IMG/VR virus record: IMGVR_UViG_3300042923_000714
Location: 1-36,468 of that record
DNA from: a virus
Length of the DNA stretch: 36,468 nucleotides
Reading direction: 5' to 3' (one strand)
The notes beneath the pieces are model-generated. The model was given only the letters and a program-made list of their open reading frames with translations, did not search any database and was not told the DNA's origin. Position numbers and translations under genes: made by a program. Shown here piece after piece: positions 5,844 to 13,119 of the stretch. How positions within the stretch are numbered: the first letter of the stretch is position 1; each line of letters starts with the position of its first letter.

Positions 5844-7502
5844 TTAACTCAACTCTTTGTTTTCTTCATTAATCTGTACCATTTCAACTTGTAATAGATT
5901 TTTTAATATGCCAGATAATACTGTTGATACAATGCTATTTCCAGCCTGTTTATATAACTGTGAGTTGCTTACTCCTACATCAACCGCCTTTTGAAAATCC
6001 TCATCCTCAAATCCCATCAATCTCCAACATTCTTTAGGTGTCAATTTACGAATCCTATAATCATGTGTCAAAGTAGCTTGATTGCAAGATGTTTCAAGTG
6101 TCTGTGCTATTTCATGCCCCACTCTACCTCTGCGAGTATCACTGTTAGGAAATTGAATATTGATACTATCTCCAATTGTAGCTTCGGCATATCCTTTTTT
6201 AGTGGCTTCTTTAACCATCACCTTAGGCTCCATCAAAAGATTATCTTTCAAGACAGTTGTAAGTGTATTACTTATACCATCTAATCTCGGCTGCAACTCA
6301 GTCATGTCGTGTCTGCTTTCTTTAATTTCACCTGCTTCATACTTTTTTCTAACTTCTTTGCCATATTCGGTTCTGACAGGTCTTAATACATTTGGTTCTT
6401 GAATCATCACTTTTGGTTGCCTATTACCGCCTTGCATTGTATTAAGTGTTGGCGATAAGCCTTCATCAGAATAAACTCTCCTTACTTGCTCATTGCCTTT
6501 TATATCAAGTTCACCTATTTGCAGTATTCCGTGTCTATCCTGTGATGTGAGGGTAAACATTGGATCACCATCTTCTTTAAATCTTCTGCCATTTTGCCTT
6601 TTCTCTACTCGATCCGGTGTTATACACGGTATTGCTACTTTTGGGCAATTCCCATGTCCTGCGGTATGCGTTGGAGCAATGCCCTCAATATCAACAATTA
6701 CACCATCTTGGCTAGAATTTATTCTGCCGAGAGTCAGTATCTTTTGACCTTCACCTTTGTTTGTTGTAATTGTGTTAGCAACATTTGAAGTGTTCACATT
6801 TCCATTCATACCCCTACCACTTGGATTAGTATTTAATTTAGATATCTCGCCATCCCTAAATTGATTTAAAAGTTTTTCTGTCTTTTCTTGAGATATATAA
6901 TACCTCTCATCAACTTTGTCCTCTAGCAAGTCTTTAAGCCTCAATCCATTATCAAAACCTACTGGGAATTTAAAAGTATCCGTGTCAATATCTATTCTGA
7001 TGCTTACTATAAAAACTCTTTCTCTGTTCTGCGGTATTCCATAATCCTTTGCGTTTAGCACTTTCCAATAGTTGTTGTATCCAAGCTTCTCTATGTCTTT
7101 CAATATCTGCTCAAACTCTGCTTTAAATTGTTTTCCAGTAAGGTTTTTAACATTTTCAATGATTGAGTATTTGGGCTTAGTTTCTCTAAGTATTCTTAAT
7201 CCCTCATAGTAAAGACCAGACCTTGTTTCGCCCTCAACTATTCCTAATTGCTTTCCAGCCACGCTTATATCCGTACAAGGGAAACCCCAAACTAGCAGGT
7301 CCGCATAAGGTAAGTTTTTACCCCAAACCTTTTTTATATCTCCGAGGTTTTTATTAGGGTTTACATTATGTACAGCACAATAGCTCTGTACTGCATATTT
7401 ATCTATCTCGCAAAAATCAACTAATTCATATGGTATTTGTAAATTTTTTAATGCTATTTCAGGACTTCCAATCCCACTAAATAAAGTTCTAACTTTTAAC
7501 AT
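5844..7502 (-). CDS. DNA (cytosine-5-)-methyltransferase
   Basis: This 552-residue enzyme transfers a methyl group from AdoMet to cytosine C5 in DNA. The motifs are complete and in order: LFSGIGSPEIAL (motif I, residues 7-18), GFPCTDIS with catalytic Cys76 (IV), ENV at 116-118 (VI), PQNRERVFIVSIR (VIII), LTPKECWRLMGF (IX) and QAGNSIV (X). The stretch between VIII and IX is very long (about 300 residues), so the target recognition domain is enlarged, as in several phage enzymes. No restriction endonuclease is nearby, so it probably protects phage DNA from host restriction (inference). I chose the ATG at 7502, 7 nt after GGGGG, over the ATG six bases upstream. Confidence 0.95.
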   Translation of the reverse strand: MLKVRTLFSGIGSPEIALKNLQIPYELVDFCEIDKYAVQSYCAVHNVNPNKNLGDIKKVWGKNLPYADLLVWGFPCTDISVAGKQLGIVEGETRSGLYYEGLRILRETKPKYSIIENVKNLTGKQFKAEFEQILKDIEKLGYNNYWKVLNAKDYGIPQNRERVFIVSIRIDIDTDTFKFPVGFDNGLRLKDLLEDKVDERYYISQEKTEKLLNQFRDGEISKLNTNPSGRGMNGNVNTSNVANTITTNKGEGQKILTLGRINSSQDGVIVDIEGIAPTHTAGHGNCPKVAIPCITPDRVEKRQNGRRFKEDGDPMFTLTSQDRHGILQIGELDIKGNEQVRRVYSDEGLSPTLNTMQGGNRQPKVMIQEPNVLRPVRTEYGKEVRKKYEAGEIKESRHDMTELQPRLDGISNTLTTVLKDNLLMEPKVMVKEATKKGYAEATIGDSINIQFPNSDTRRGRVGHEIAQTLETSCNQATLTHDYRIRKLTPKECWRLMGFEDEDFQKAVDVGVSNSQLYKQAGNSIVSTVLSGILKNLLQVEMVQINEENKELS

Positions 7503-7546
7503 TTTCATTCCCCCTTTTAGTAGCGCATTTTATTAATTATCTAAAT

Positions 7547-7720
7547 CTAAGCTTCCATCCTAAATATCGCTGCACTATGCTTCATGTATTGGTCTTTGGG
7601 TTTGCCCTTCATGCGTCTTACAGCATCACTTACATATGCAACATAGTCTCTATCTTTATTTCTGCCCTTTCTTATGGCATCATTGCGTTTTTTAAACTCT
7701 TCTGGAGATAACCTTTCCAT
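7547..7720 (-). CDS. Small basic protein (57 aa)
   Basis: The ORF encodes a charged, mainly helical protein (MERLSPEEFKKRNDAIRKGR then YVSDAVRRMKGKP). It begins 7 bases after the stop region of the helicase loader, with GAGGTG as ribosome site, so it is in the same operon. I do not recognise the family; the Lys/Arg content suggests nucleic acid or protein contacts only loosely. Confidence 0.6.
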   Translation of the reverse strand: MERLSPEEFKKRNDAIRKGRNKDRDYVAYVSDAVRRMKGKPKDQYMKHSAAIFRMEA

Positions 7721-7724
7721 AAAA

Positions 7725-8492
7725 TCACCTCAACCTGAAATTTAAGTCTTCACCGGTCAGCTCTATTACTCGACCTTTACACATTTCTATGATTCTGCTA
7801 CCTATAGCTTCATCAAAGCTTAATAGCTTGTCTGTTGTAAACTCACTAGATATAATCATTGGTAGCTGCTTTAAATATCTATAATTTACTATCTCGTAAA
7901 CTAAATTATTATCTGCATCTCCTTGCTTCTTTCCTTTGTATAGATCATCTATCAGCAATACTGGAGCTGACTTATATTTGTTCATCTCTCTAGTGTAATC
8001 TTCCTGATCCATTACATTTTGTTTTAGTTTCATAATTGCTTCACGATATTGCATATACCTTACTCCAACATTCTGTTTCATTAACTCATTAACAATTGCT
8101 ATACTAAGATGAGTTTTACCGCTGCCTACTTGTCCCAGAAAACAGATTGAGTTATAAGGTGTGCTTCGTATTGAATCAAATACTTCTATATACTCTTTAG
8201 CAACCTTCTTGGCTTCTTGCTGCCTTTTATTATTTATATTGTAGTTGTCTAATGTCTTTTTTAGAAAAGCCTCTGATATACCACACTTATCTAATATTTC
8301 TTTATATATCTTACCTTCAAGACACTTACACTTTTTGGCTGTATTAGTTTCTATGTCAACAATCCAACCATTACCACTCTTACATATGTTGCAATCATAT
8401 TTAATCAGGCAGGTTTGAATCTGTGCATTTTGGTGCGAGGAATTTGCTCTTGTCGAGTTTATAATTTTGTTTAGCCTGTCCTGTATTTCCAT
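7725..8492 (-). CDS. DnaC-like helicase loader, AAA+ ATPase
   Basis: The protein loads the host replicative helicase onto phage DNA. It has a zinc-binding N-terminus (CNIC at 34-37, CKC at 55-57), then an AAA+ core with Walker A GQVGSGKT (120-127) and Walker B VLLIDDL (178-184). Its 255 residues match the DnaC/DnaI family. The ATG at 8492 lies inside the end of the upstream initiator gene in another frame, a 92-bp overlap. It is supported by an AAGGAGAAGACAG ribosome site and by the zinc motif beginning soon after. Initiator and loader form the replication pair. Confidence 0.9.
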   Translation of the reverse strand: MEIQDRLNKIINSTRANSSHQNAQIQTCLIKYDCNICKSGNGWIVDIETNTAKKCKCLEGKIYKEILDKCGISEAFLKKTLDNYNINNKRQQEAKKVAKEYIEVFDSIRSTPYNSICFLGQVGSGKTHLSIAIVNELMKQNVGVRYMQYREAIMKLKQNVMDQEDYTREMNKYKSAPVLLIDDLYKGKKQGDADNNLVYEIVNYRYLKQLPMIISSEFTTDKLLSFDEAIGSRIIEMCKGRVIELTGEDLNFRLR

Positions 8493-9129
8493 CTGTCTTC
8501 TCCTTATCAGCTTTTAGCCAGTTATTTAATGTGAGGTACAATGATTTATAATTTTTAAGTTTTGCATAGTTGGTTGCATAATCAATTTTAGATTTTACAG
8601 TTATTTCACCATATTCTAGAACTAACTTTGCATACTCTTCTTCTGAAATCGATAAATGTTGACAGGTTATATATATATTCTTTACCTTCTTACCTTCTTT
8701 ACTTTCTTCTCTAGGTGTTAGCTGTTTGTTAGGTCTTTGTTGGCTCTTTGTTAGGTCTTTGTTAGTAGCTTTGTTAGGCTTTTCGTCTTCACACTGGTAA
8801 AGCTCCCAATTCAGTATAGTTATGAGCCTTCCAGTCTTTGTTGATATGTTTGTTAGAAATTCAAGTTTTTCAAAACGTTCTATGGCAGTTCTTATATTTT
8901 GCCTTGTTACCCCTTGACCGCAACATTTAGCTATTGAATCTAAGCTAGTTATGAATTGTCCTGGTTGACATTCAAAGGGTTTTCCTTGCCATTCCCATTT
9001 CTTATTTCTGAAATTTGCCATGGCTATTAGTGTAATTAGTATAGATTTTTGTTCCGGAGAGCTATTCAACCAAATAGGTTTAAGGAATAACTCACGCCAT
9101 AATTTAAAATATCCTACTGGTTGTATCAA
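8401..9129 (-). CDS. Phage replication initiator (RepO/DnaD-like)
   Basis: The N-terminal 110 residues have the phage replisome organiser pattern (GYFKLWRELFLKPIW, ITLIAMANF, a winged-helix stretch with VTRQNIRTAIERFEKL). The middle is a Lys/Gln-rich linker, and the C-terminal part (YAKLKNYKSLYLTLNNWLKADK) resembles the DnaD-type tail that contacts helicase or loader. The 242-residue protein presumably binds the phage origin, often located inside such genes. It starts with TTG at 9129 behind AAGAAGGTGATTTA. The partner DnaC-like gene overlaps its 3' end by 92 bp. Confidence 0.8.
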   Translation of the reverse strand: MIQPVGYFKLWRELFLKPIWLNSSPEQKSILITLIAMANFRNKKWEWQGKPFECQPGQFITSLDSIAKCCGQGVTRQNIRTAIERFEKLEFLTNISTKTGRLITILNWELYQCEDEKPNKATNKDLTKSQQRPNKQLTPREESKEGKKVKNIYITCQHLSISEEEYAKLVLEYGEITVKSKIDYATNYAKLKNYKSLYLTLNNWLKADKEKTDGNTGQAKQNYKLDKSKFLAPKCTDSNLPD

Positions 9130-9236
9130 TAAATCACCTTCTTAACCGATATACTATGTTTCATATACTTATGAACCTCGCTAATTTGCGTTTTCTCTAT
9201 ATTTGTGATATTTTTAAGTTGAATATTTTTTTATTT

Positions 9237-9260
9237 GAGCCGTTGCGAGGCTCTTTTTTT
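9237..9260 (+). terminator. Hairpin with terminator shape on the plus strand
   Basis: GAGCC-GTTGCGA-GGCTC is followed by seven T on the plus strand, an apparent intrinsic terminator facing away from the genes around it, which are all on minus. On the minus strand the hairpin directly follows the stop of the 45-residue ORF but lacks a T-run. It could block antisense transcription entering the early operon, or act as an mRNA 3' or processing structure. Confidence 0.5.
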
Positions 9261-9396
9261 ATTTCTTCTCTTTGTCCATTCTTATAACTGCGTTTAATAA
9301 GACTATGCCTATTTCTGAAATTTCATCTTCTGTCAGATATATAGCGAGTTCGTTTGTTAATTTAATTATTTCTCTTGCTTTAACAAGGTTGCTCAT
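9259..9396 (-). CDS. Small hypothetical protein (45 aa)
   Basis: This ORF has a strong AGGAGGTGTACGTT ribosome site. The product is a compact helical protein with LTEDEISEIGIVLLNAVIRM in its second half. It is one of four tiny genes between the 123-residue membrane protein and the replication initiator, each with a good ribosome site. No function can be assigned. Confidence 0.6.
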   Translation of the reverse strand: MSNLVKAREIIKLTNELAIYLTEDEISEIGIVLLNAVIRMDKEKK

Positions 9397-9408
9397 AACG
9401 TACACCTC

Positions 9409-9540
9409 CTAAGAATTTTTATTATCTTTCCAATAAGCTACAGCAACCAATATGCCAGGACTCATAGTCTCGATTTTTTGTCTGTTAACATATACAAGTA
9501 CAGCCTTTCCTTTCTTTTTACGTTTGTTTTTCCTAGCCAC
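9409..9540 (-). CDS. Small basic protein (43 aa)
   Basis: The ORF starts with GTG at 9540 behind AAAGGAGTGGAGG. The N-terminus is very basic (ARKNKRKKKGK), followed by a mixed hydrophobic stretch VLVYVNRQKIETMSPGILVAVAYW. Nucleic acid or membrane contact is possible. The gene lies in the run of tiny early genes. Function unknown. Confidence 0.55.
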   Translation of the reverse strand: MARKNKRKKKGKAVLVYVNRQKIETMSPGILVAVAYWKDNKNS

Positions 9541-9553
9541 GACCTCCACTCCT

Positions 9554-9652
9554 TTAACTAAATATCCTTATCCATATCCAAACCCACATACTAATTGCTA
9601 AAGTAAGAGCTGAGCCATAAAATAAAACATTTTCAATATTGCGTGTTGGCAT
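9554..9652 (-). CDS. Single-span membrane micropeptide (32 aa)
   Basis: An AGGAGGCTGAGGATA site precedes this ORF. The product is a micropeptide with one predicted transmembrane segment in its C-terminal half (LFYGSALTLAISMWVWIWI). It follows the gene for a 123-residue anchored protein and may act with it at the membrane (inference). Its small size makes the call depend on the ribosome site and tight packing. Confidence 0.5.
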   Translation of the reverse strand: MPTRNIENVLFYGSALTLAISMWVWIWIRIFS

Positions 9653-9665
9653 TATCCTCAGCCTC

Positions 9666-10037
9666 CTATAAATCAAAGTCACTAGGTATCCAGTAGCCAT
9701 ACTGCATCAGCTCATCACCCTCAACCCAGCCATCAACAATTCGTATTCCATCAAAACTTATGGGTTTATGTTTTAAACTGCCTTTTTCTGTATACTCCAG
9801 AACTTGTCCATCCAAACAATATTCAGATACATATATTGGGTTAATCCATCCAGCATCAGTGTATTGGATGATGGTGTAATTACCTTTTATTACTTCTGGA
9901 CCCTTCTCAATCATTACCGCCTGAATCTTTGATTTCTCAACTTTAACTTGTAGCATTGCTATAGTTCCCAAAAGTACTACTATTGCCATCATCAGACAAA
10001 TAATTATTACCTTTTGTCTAGATATGTATTTATTCAT
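9666..10037 (-). CDS. Membrane-anchored hypothetical protein (123 aa)
   Basis: The N-terminus has a basic start (MNKYISRQK) followed by one hydrophobic span (IIICLMMAIVVLLGTIAML, about residues 11-29). This looks like an uncleaved signal anchor leaving about 90 residues outside. The exterior part is beta-rich with several aromatic residues. I do not recognise the family. A strong AAGGAGGTCAAATT site precedes the ATG. It is expressed with the early genes, so a membrane role early in infection, such as exclusion, is possible but unproven. Confidence 0.65.
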   Translation of the reverse strand: MNKYISRQKVIIICLMMAIVVLLGTIAMLQVKVEKSKIQAVMIEKGPEVIKGNYTIIQYTDAGWINPIYVSEYCLDGQVLEYTEKGSLKHKPISFDGIRIVDGWVEGDELMQYGYWIPSDFDL

Positions 10038-10063
10038 AATTTGACCTCCTTCAATTCTTTTTT

Positions 10064-11062
10064 TTATTGTGCATGGTGTTTTCTATATGCTTCTTGTTTA
10101 CGCTGCTCTGTTACAGTCGCATATATTTGCGTTGTAGCAGGATCCTCGTGTCCAAGTAGTGCTTGTACATCTGCAAGGTTTGCGCCATTGTCCAATGCCA
10201 AGGTTGCGAATGTATGTCGCATGATATGAGGATGTATGTTTTTCTTAATGCTGGTTCGTGCTGCTATTTGCTTGAAAGACCTTTGTATAGCTCTATTCCC
10301 TAACCTGGTATATGGTTTACGCTCTGTAACAAAGAGTGCTTCACAATCATCTGTACGACTCAACAAGTACTTTTTAAGATGGTAGAAGGCTTTGTAACTA
10401 AAGCAGACTATCCTTTCTTTGTTACCTTTACCAATAACTCTAGCTGTCATGTTCTGCCAGTCTATATCATCCTTACTCATTCCTGATATTTCTGACAGTC
10501 TACTACCGGTAGCATAAAAGGTTTCTACTAATGCTCTTTCTCTTGGAGTTTTGCAAGCTTCTCTAAGTGTTTCAAATTCTTCTACTGAAAGAGCCTTCAC
10601 TATGCGCTTTTCTTGTTTCATTTGGTTTATCTTTCGCATAGGTGACTTAATTACATAATCTTGATTCTCTAACCAACCAAAGAAACTACGTAGTATTGAA
10701 ATCTCTGTTTGTATGGTTGAAGCCTTTAGGTCCTTGCCTCTTGAGAACTCCGCCAAATACAGCCTAATGTCCATTGCTGTAATATCCTCTACATTCTTTG
10801 GCATAAACATTGCAAATCTTTTCAAGTGCTGCGCATATCCTTTTAAGGTCAACATGGAAAGTCCGTCTAATTTCTTCGATGCCAGGTATATTAAGACTCT
10901 CTCTCTCATGTTTGCCATTACTGTTAGGGCTCTTTCTGCAGTCGTTACTTCATAGTCGTTTAATATTAGTTCTAATGTGTTTCTTAAGTTGCCTTGGTCA
11001 ATTGTGGGCTGATCTACCATAACCTTGGTTAATATTTTTATAATGACTTCTTCTTTATGCAT
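10064..11062 (-). CDS. XerC/XerD-like tyrosine recombinase
   Basis: This is a 332-residue recombinase with a SAM-like core-binding domain (about 55-145) and a catalytic domain with Arg188 in TGSRLSEI, HPHIMRH (His279, Arg282), LGHED (His305) and Tyr314 in TTQIYATV. It resembles Xer recombinases more than the AP2-domain integrase at 14938-16014. It sits in the early operon far from attP, so it may resolve multimers or act at another site. ATG 11062 is chosen for its AAAAGGAGTGGTACTAAT leader. An in-frame start at 11104 would add 14 residues without a ribosome site. The function is recombination; the site is unknown. Confidence 0.85.
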   Translation of the reverse strand: MHKEEVIIKILTKVMVDQPTIDQGNLRNTLELILNDYEVTTAERALTVMANMRERVLIYLASKKLDGLSMLTLKGYAQHLKRFAMFMPKNVEDITAMDIRLYLAEFSRGKDLKASTIQTEISILRSFFGWLENQDYVIKSPMRKINQMKQEKRIVKALSVEEFETLREACKTPRERALVETFYATGSRLSEISGMSKDDIDWQNMTARVIGKGNKERIVCFSYKAFYHLKKYLLSRTDDCEALFVTERKPYTRLGNRAIQRSFKQIAARTSIKKNIHPHIMRHTFATLALDNGANLADVQALLGHEDPATTQIYATVTEQRKQEAYRKHHAQ

Positions 11063-11087
11063 ATTAGTACCACTCCTTTTAATTTTG

Positions 11088-11126
11088 TAGGAGTTGAAAA
11101 GCACTTAATATGTGTAGAAACTCCTA
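11088..11126. repeat. Inverted repeat upstream of the XerC/D-like gene
   Basis: The perfect 8-bp arms TAGGAGTT (11088-11095) and AACTCCTA (11119-11126) are separated by 23 bp. A partial direct repeat, TGTAGAAACTC and TGTAAAAACTC, continues on the right. The arrangement lies in the leader of the recombinase gene and could be a recombinase or regulator binding site or an RNA hairpin exposing or hiding the ribosome site. Confidence 0.45.
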
Positions 11127-11153
11127 AATATAATTTGTAAAAACTCTTTACTG

Positions 11154-11285
11154 TTATAATCCCAAACTATCACTAGCCTTTTGAAACTCCTTAGAAAGCC
11201 TTCTCCATTTATTTCTGCATGGTTTTGAAGTACGGTCCTTCCAAAATATATTGATGCATTTTAACCAGAATTTTATCTTTCTCAT
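11154..11285 (-). CDS. Small basic protein (43 aa)
   Basis: An AAGGGATGG site lies upstream of the ATG. The product is rich in Lys, Arg and Trp (MRKIKFWLKCINIFWKDR). It fills the gap between the zinc-ribbon protein and the recombinase leader. Family unknown. Confidence 0.5.
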   Translation of the reverse strand: MRKIKFWLKCINIFWKDRTSKPCRNKWRRLSKEFQKASDSLGL

Positions 11286-11315
11286 GATGATCCATCCCTT
11301 CGCTATTTTATTGTA

Positions 11316-11900
11316 CTACGCAGTAACTTTTTTAAGTTTGGATGTATAATTCACATCGTACTCAATTTCCACAATAAATTCCGCATCACATACATAACAA
11401 GTCATTTTATGTTCTCCTGGTTCATGCATATCGTCACTTGAGCATTCCGAAGCGCATATTGGACAGATAATTTTACTCGTATTCCAGCAGTCATCTTCAG
11501 AATGTCCTCTTTTTTTCGCTTCTCTTAACGCTTCCTCTTTTTGCTCTTCATGTTCTCTTTCAGCACAAGGTTTGCATTGAAAACCGTCTCGATTCCCCCA
11601 AGGTGTTTCAGTAAGTTCTTTTCTATGAGTTCCACATGTAATGCAGCGGTCATGTTCATCGCAAACAATATAAGAATATGGCTCGTTGTTCTTTAAGCAT
11701 TTATTGCATCCACAAACCCAATACCATCCATCCTCAAACCTTTCAGCATATAAGCCTCGTATAGGTGGATCTAGTCTAATTTCAGGCAATTCACTTTTGT
11801 AAAAACTGTCATTCCAAATATTTGTATGACCAGAGCGTGTCCGCTGTTTCCACTCTTTTGGTATTTCAGAAATAAATATTTTTGCATCTTTCAATTCCAT
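11316..11900 (-). CDS. Multi-zinc-finger hypothetical protein (194 aa)
   Basis: The protein has at least three cysteine pairs or clusters: CGCNKC near residue 63, CDEHDRCITC followed by CKPC, and CPIC / CYVC in the C-terminal third. This pattern fits tandem zinc ribbons. The middle is a charged helix (EREHEEQKEEALREAKKRG). Its start has AAGGAGGATG upstream. It forms a pair with the cysteine-rich protein encoded just upstream. The fold is seen; the function is not known. Such proteins are common in early operons of Clostridia phages. Confidence 0.65.
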   Translation of the reverse strand: MELKDAKIFISEIPKEWKQRTRSGHTNIWNDSFYKSELPEIRLDPPIRGLYAERFEDGWYWVCGCNKCLKNNEPYSYIVCDEHDRCITCGTHRKELTETPWGNRDGFQCKPCAEREHEEQKEEALREAKKRGHSEDDCWNTSKIICPICASECSSDDMHEPGEHKMTCYVCDAEFIVEIEYDVNYTSKLKKVTA

Positions 11901-11944
11901 TAATTATTCATCCTCCTTATTTCGCAATATAATCAAATTGTGAC

Positions 11945-12337
11945 TTACTCTTCGTATTTTTTACCACAAGTAGGGCAGTAGGTGTGTAGTATTAACTGTT
12001 GTTTTTTTCTCTTGCCATCTTGATATTCAAAGATACTGTAAGTTCTGCCTGATATCATTTCATAATTAACAATTGAACCTTCTTTTCCTAACGTTTCTGA
12101 TACCTTTTGATTTATTTGTTTTCTGCAATCGCACATTGATATTTTCTGTTTTGCTATAAATCTATTAGGATAAAACTGACACTCTGTATTTAAGTCATTG
12201 CCTCCAAATAGAGTTTTGCATCTTTCATTATGTTTACAGTCCCCACAAACAACCCCATCATCAAGAAGCATATTGTATCGAGCTTCAAAATCTTTTGTTC
12301 CTTCTTTATAGCCTTTAACTCTGTTTTTACTTTTCAT
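11945..12337 (-). CDS. Cysteine-rich hypothetical protein (130 aa)
   Basis: The product has a CGDCKHNERC cluster near residue 32, further Cys residues in CQFYP and CDC, and a final CPTCGKKY zinc knuckle. The arrangement suggests two or more metal sites. A strong AAGGAGGGGCAACA site precedes the ATG. It lies directly upstream of the other zinc-ribbon gene and may be related in function. I cannot name the family. Confidence 0.6.
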   Translation of the reverse strand: MKSKNRVKGYKEGTKDFEARYNMLLDDGVVCGDCKHNERCKTLFGGNDLNTECQFYPNRFIAKQKISMCDCRKQINQKVSETLGKEGSIVNYEMISGRTYSIFEYQDGKRKKQQLILHTYCPTCGKKYEE

Positions 12338-12377
12338 TGTTGCCCCTCCTTATTTCGTAATTATTCAAACGATGTAA

Positions 12378-12560
12378 CTATGTACCATGTGAATAAAATG
12401 ATTTTATATCTGCTATTGGAATTAATTCTTCTCGAAATGATACTTTAAATCTTTTGTCATAACGCTGTAGACATATTCTGCCATCATTGAGTAATGCTAT
12501 ATTTATCACCTTTGAAAAACTGAAGGATTCGCCAGTTTTAAAATAAACAACAACTACCAT
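12378..12560 (-). CDS. Hypothetical protein (60 aa)
   Basis: The ORF has an AAAGGATGTGAATT ribosome site. The product is a small beta-rich protein (MVVVVYFKTGESFSFSKV, then ICLQRYDKRFKVSF and ELIPIADIKSF), reading like a tiny barrel or sandwich. Function unknown. It is part of the early transcript downstream of the antirepressor gene. Confidence 0.6.
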   Translation of the reverse strand: MVVVVYFKTGESFSFSKVINIALLNDGRICLQRYDKRFKVSFREELIPIADIKSFYSHGT

Positions 12561-12574
12561 AATTCACATCCTTT

Positions 12575-12739
12575 CTATTCAACATCGCCACGCCATCTAT
12601 GCCCTACTGGCAATAGCCTGTCCAACCTCCGAGTAAACTTTATGTAATGACATTTTGGTATCTCAATTATCAAAGGCATTAAGAAGATTAGCACCCTACC
12701 CCATTTAGAAGTTATTGAAACAGTTACAAAATTCCTCAT
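12575..12739 (-). CDS. Hypothetical protein (54 aa), weak call
   Basis: The open frame runs from ATG 12739 immediately after the stop of the small basic ORF and ends just before the next gene. It has a hydrophobic middle (VLIFLMPLIIEI) and an Arg-rich C-terminal half. No good ribosome site is visible, so translation would rely on coupling to the upstream ORF. It may be chance, but it fits the gap exactly. Confidence 0.4.
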   Translation of the reverse strand: MRNFVTVSITSKWGRVLIFLMPLIIEIPKCHYIKFTRRLDRLLPVGHRWRGDVE

Positions 12740-12741
12740 GG

Positions 12742-12873
12742 CTACTTATTGAACTTTGGTAGATGCTGATGGCTTGATTCGTAGCTGTGGATCTTCATCT
12801 TGTCTTTACCTGCCGCTCTTCTGTTTTGTCTTGCCATTTCTCTGCGTTGTTTTCTCCCTGCTGATTTTTTCAT
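12742..12873 (-). CDS. Small very basic protein (43 aa)
   Basis: A GTGAGGAATAGTAA leader precedes the ATG at 12873. The product is packed with Lys and Arg (MKKSAGRKQRREMARQNRR), which suggests nucleic acid binding. It lies between the two-span membrane protein and the next small ORF in the early operon. Function unknown. Confidence 0.5.
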   Translation of the reverse strand: MKKSAGRKQRREMARQNRRAAGKDKMKIHSYESSHQHLPKFNK

Positions 12874-12917
12874 TTACTATTCCTCACTTTCAAATTTTAA
12901 TTATTCGTGTTGTTACC

Positions 12918-13091
12918 TTATCTGGAAAAGAACCCTCCTGAGAAAAGAATCAATAAAATTATTATTGTTGAAGTTAAAGACCACCCAAAACTGTGATTTC
13001 CTTCCTTCGGTTGTCCATCTTTTACTAGAGAATGCCCTAAGCCCATCATTAATAAAATTAAATAAATTACCTGTGGTATACCTAAATACAT
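12918..13091 (-). CDS. Small two-span membrane protein (57 aa)
   Basis: Two hydrophobic spans are visible: GIPQVIYLILLMMGLGHSL and TSTIIILLILFSGGFF, joined by a polar loop with HxxF. This is a recurring layout in early genes of Firmicutes phages. ATG 13091 is chosen because GCGAGG lies 9 nt upstream; a TTG at 13112 in the same frame would overlap that site. Role unknown; exclusion or host membrane alteration is possible. Confidence 0.65.
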   Translation of the reverse strand: MYLGIPQVIYLILLMMGLGHSLVKDGQPKEGNHSFGWSLTSTIIILLILFSGGFFSR

Positions 13092-13119
13092 ACTAGATTT
13101 CCTCGCTTTCAATTTATAT

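Noticed and set aside
5664-5894. Plus-strand ORF opposite the small zinc-ribbon gene
   Set aside because: It is antisense to the minus-strand ORF 5676-5810 and to the methyltransferase 3' end, has no ribosome site, and its composition is that of a shadow frame.
5844-7502. A restriction-modification system around the methyltransferase
   Set aside because: No neighbouring ORF shows an endonuclease motif. The HNH protein is in the packaging region and is better explained as a terminase partner.
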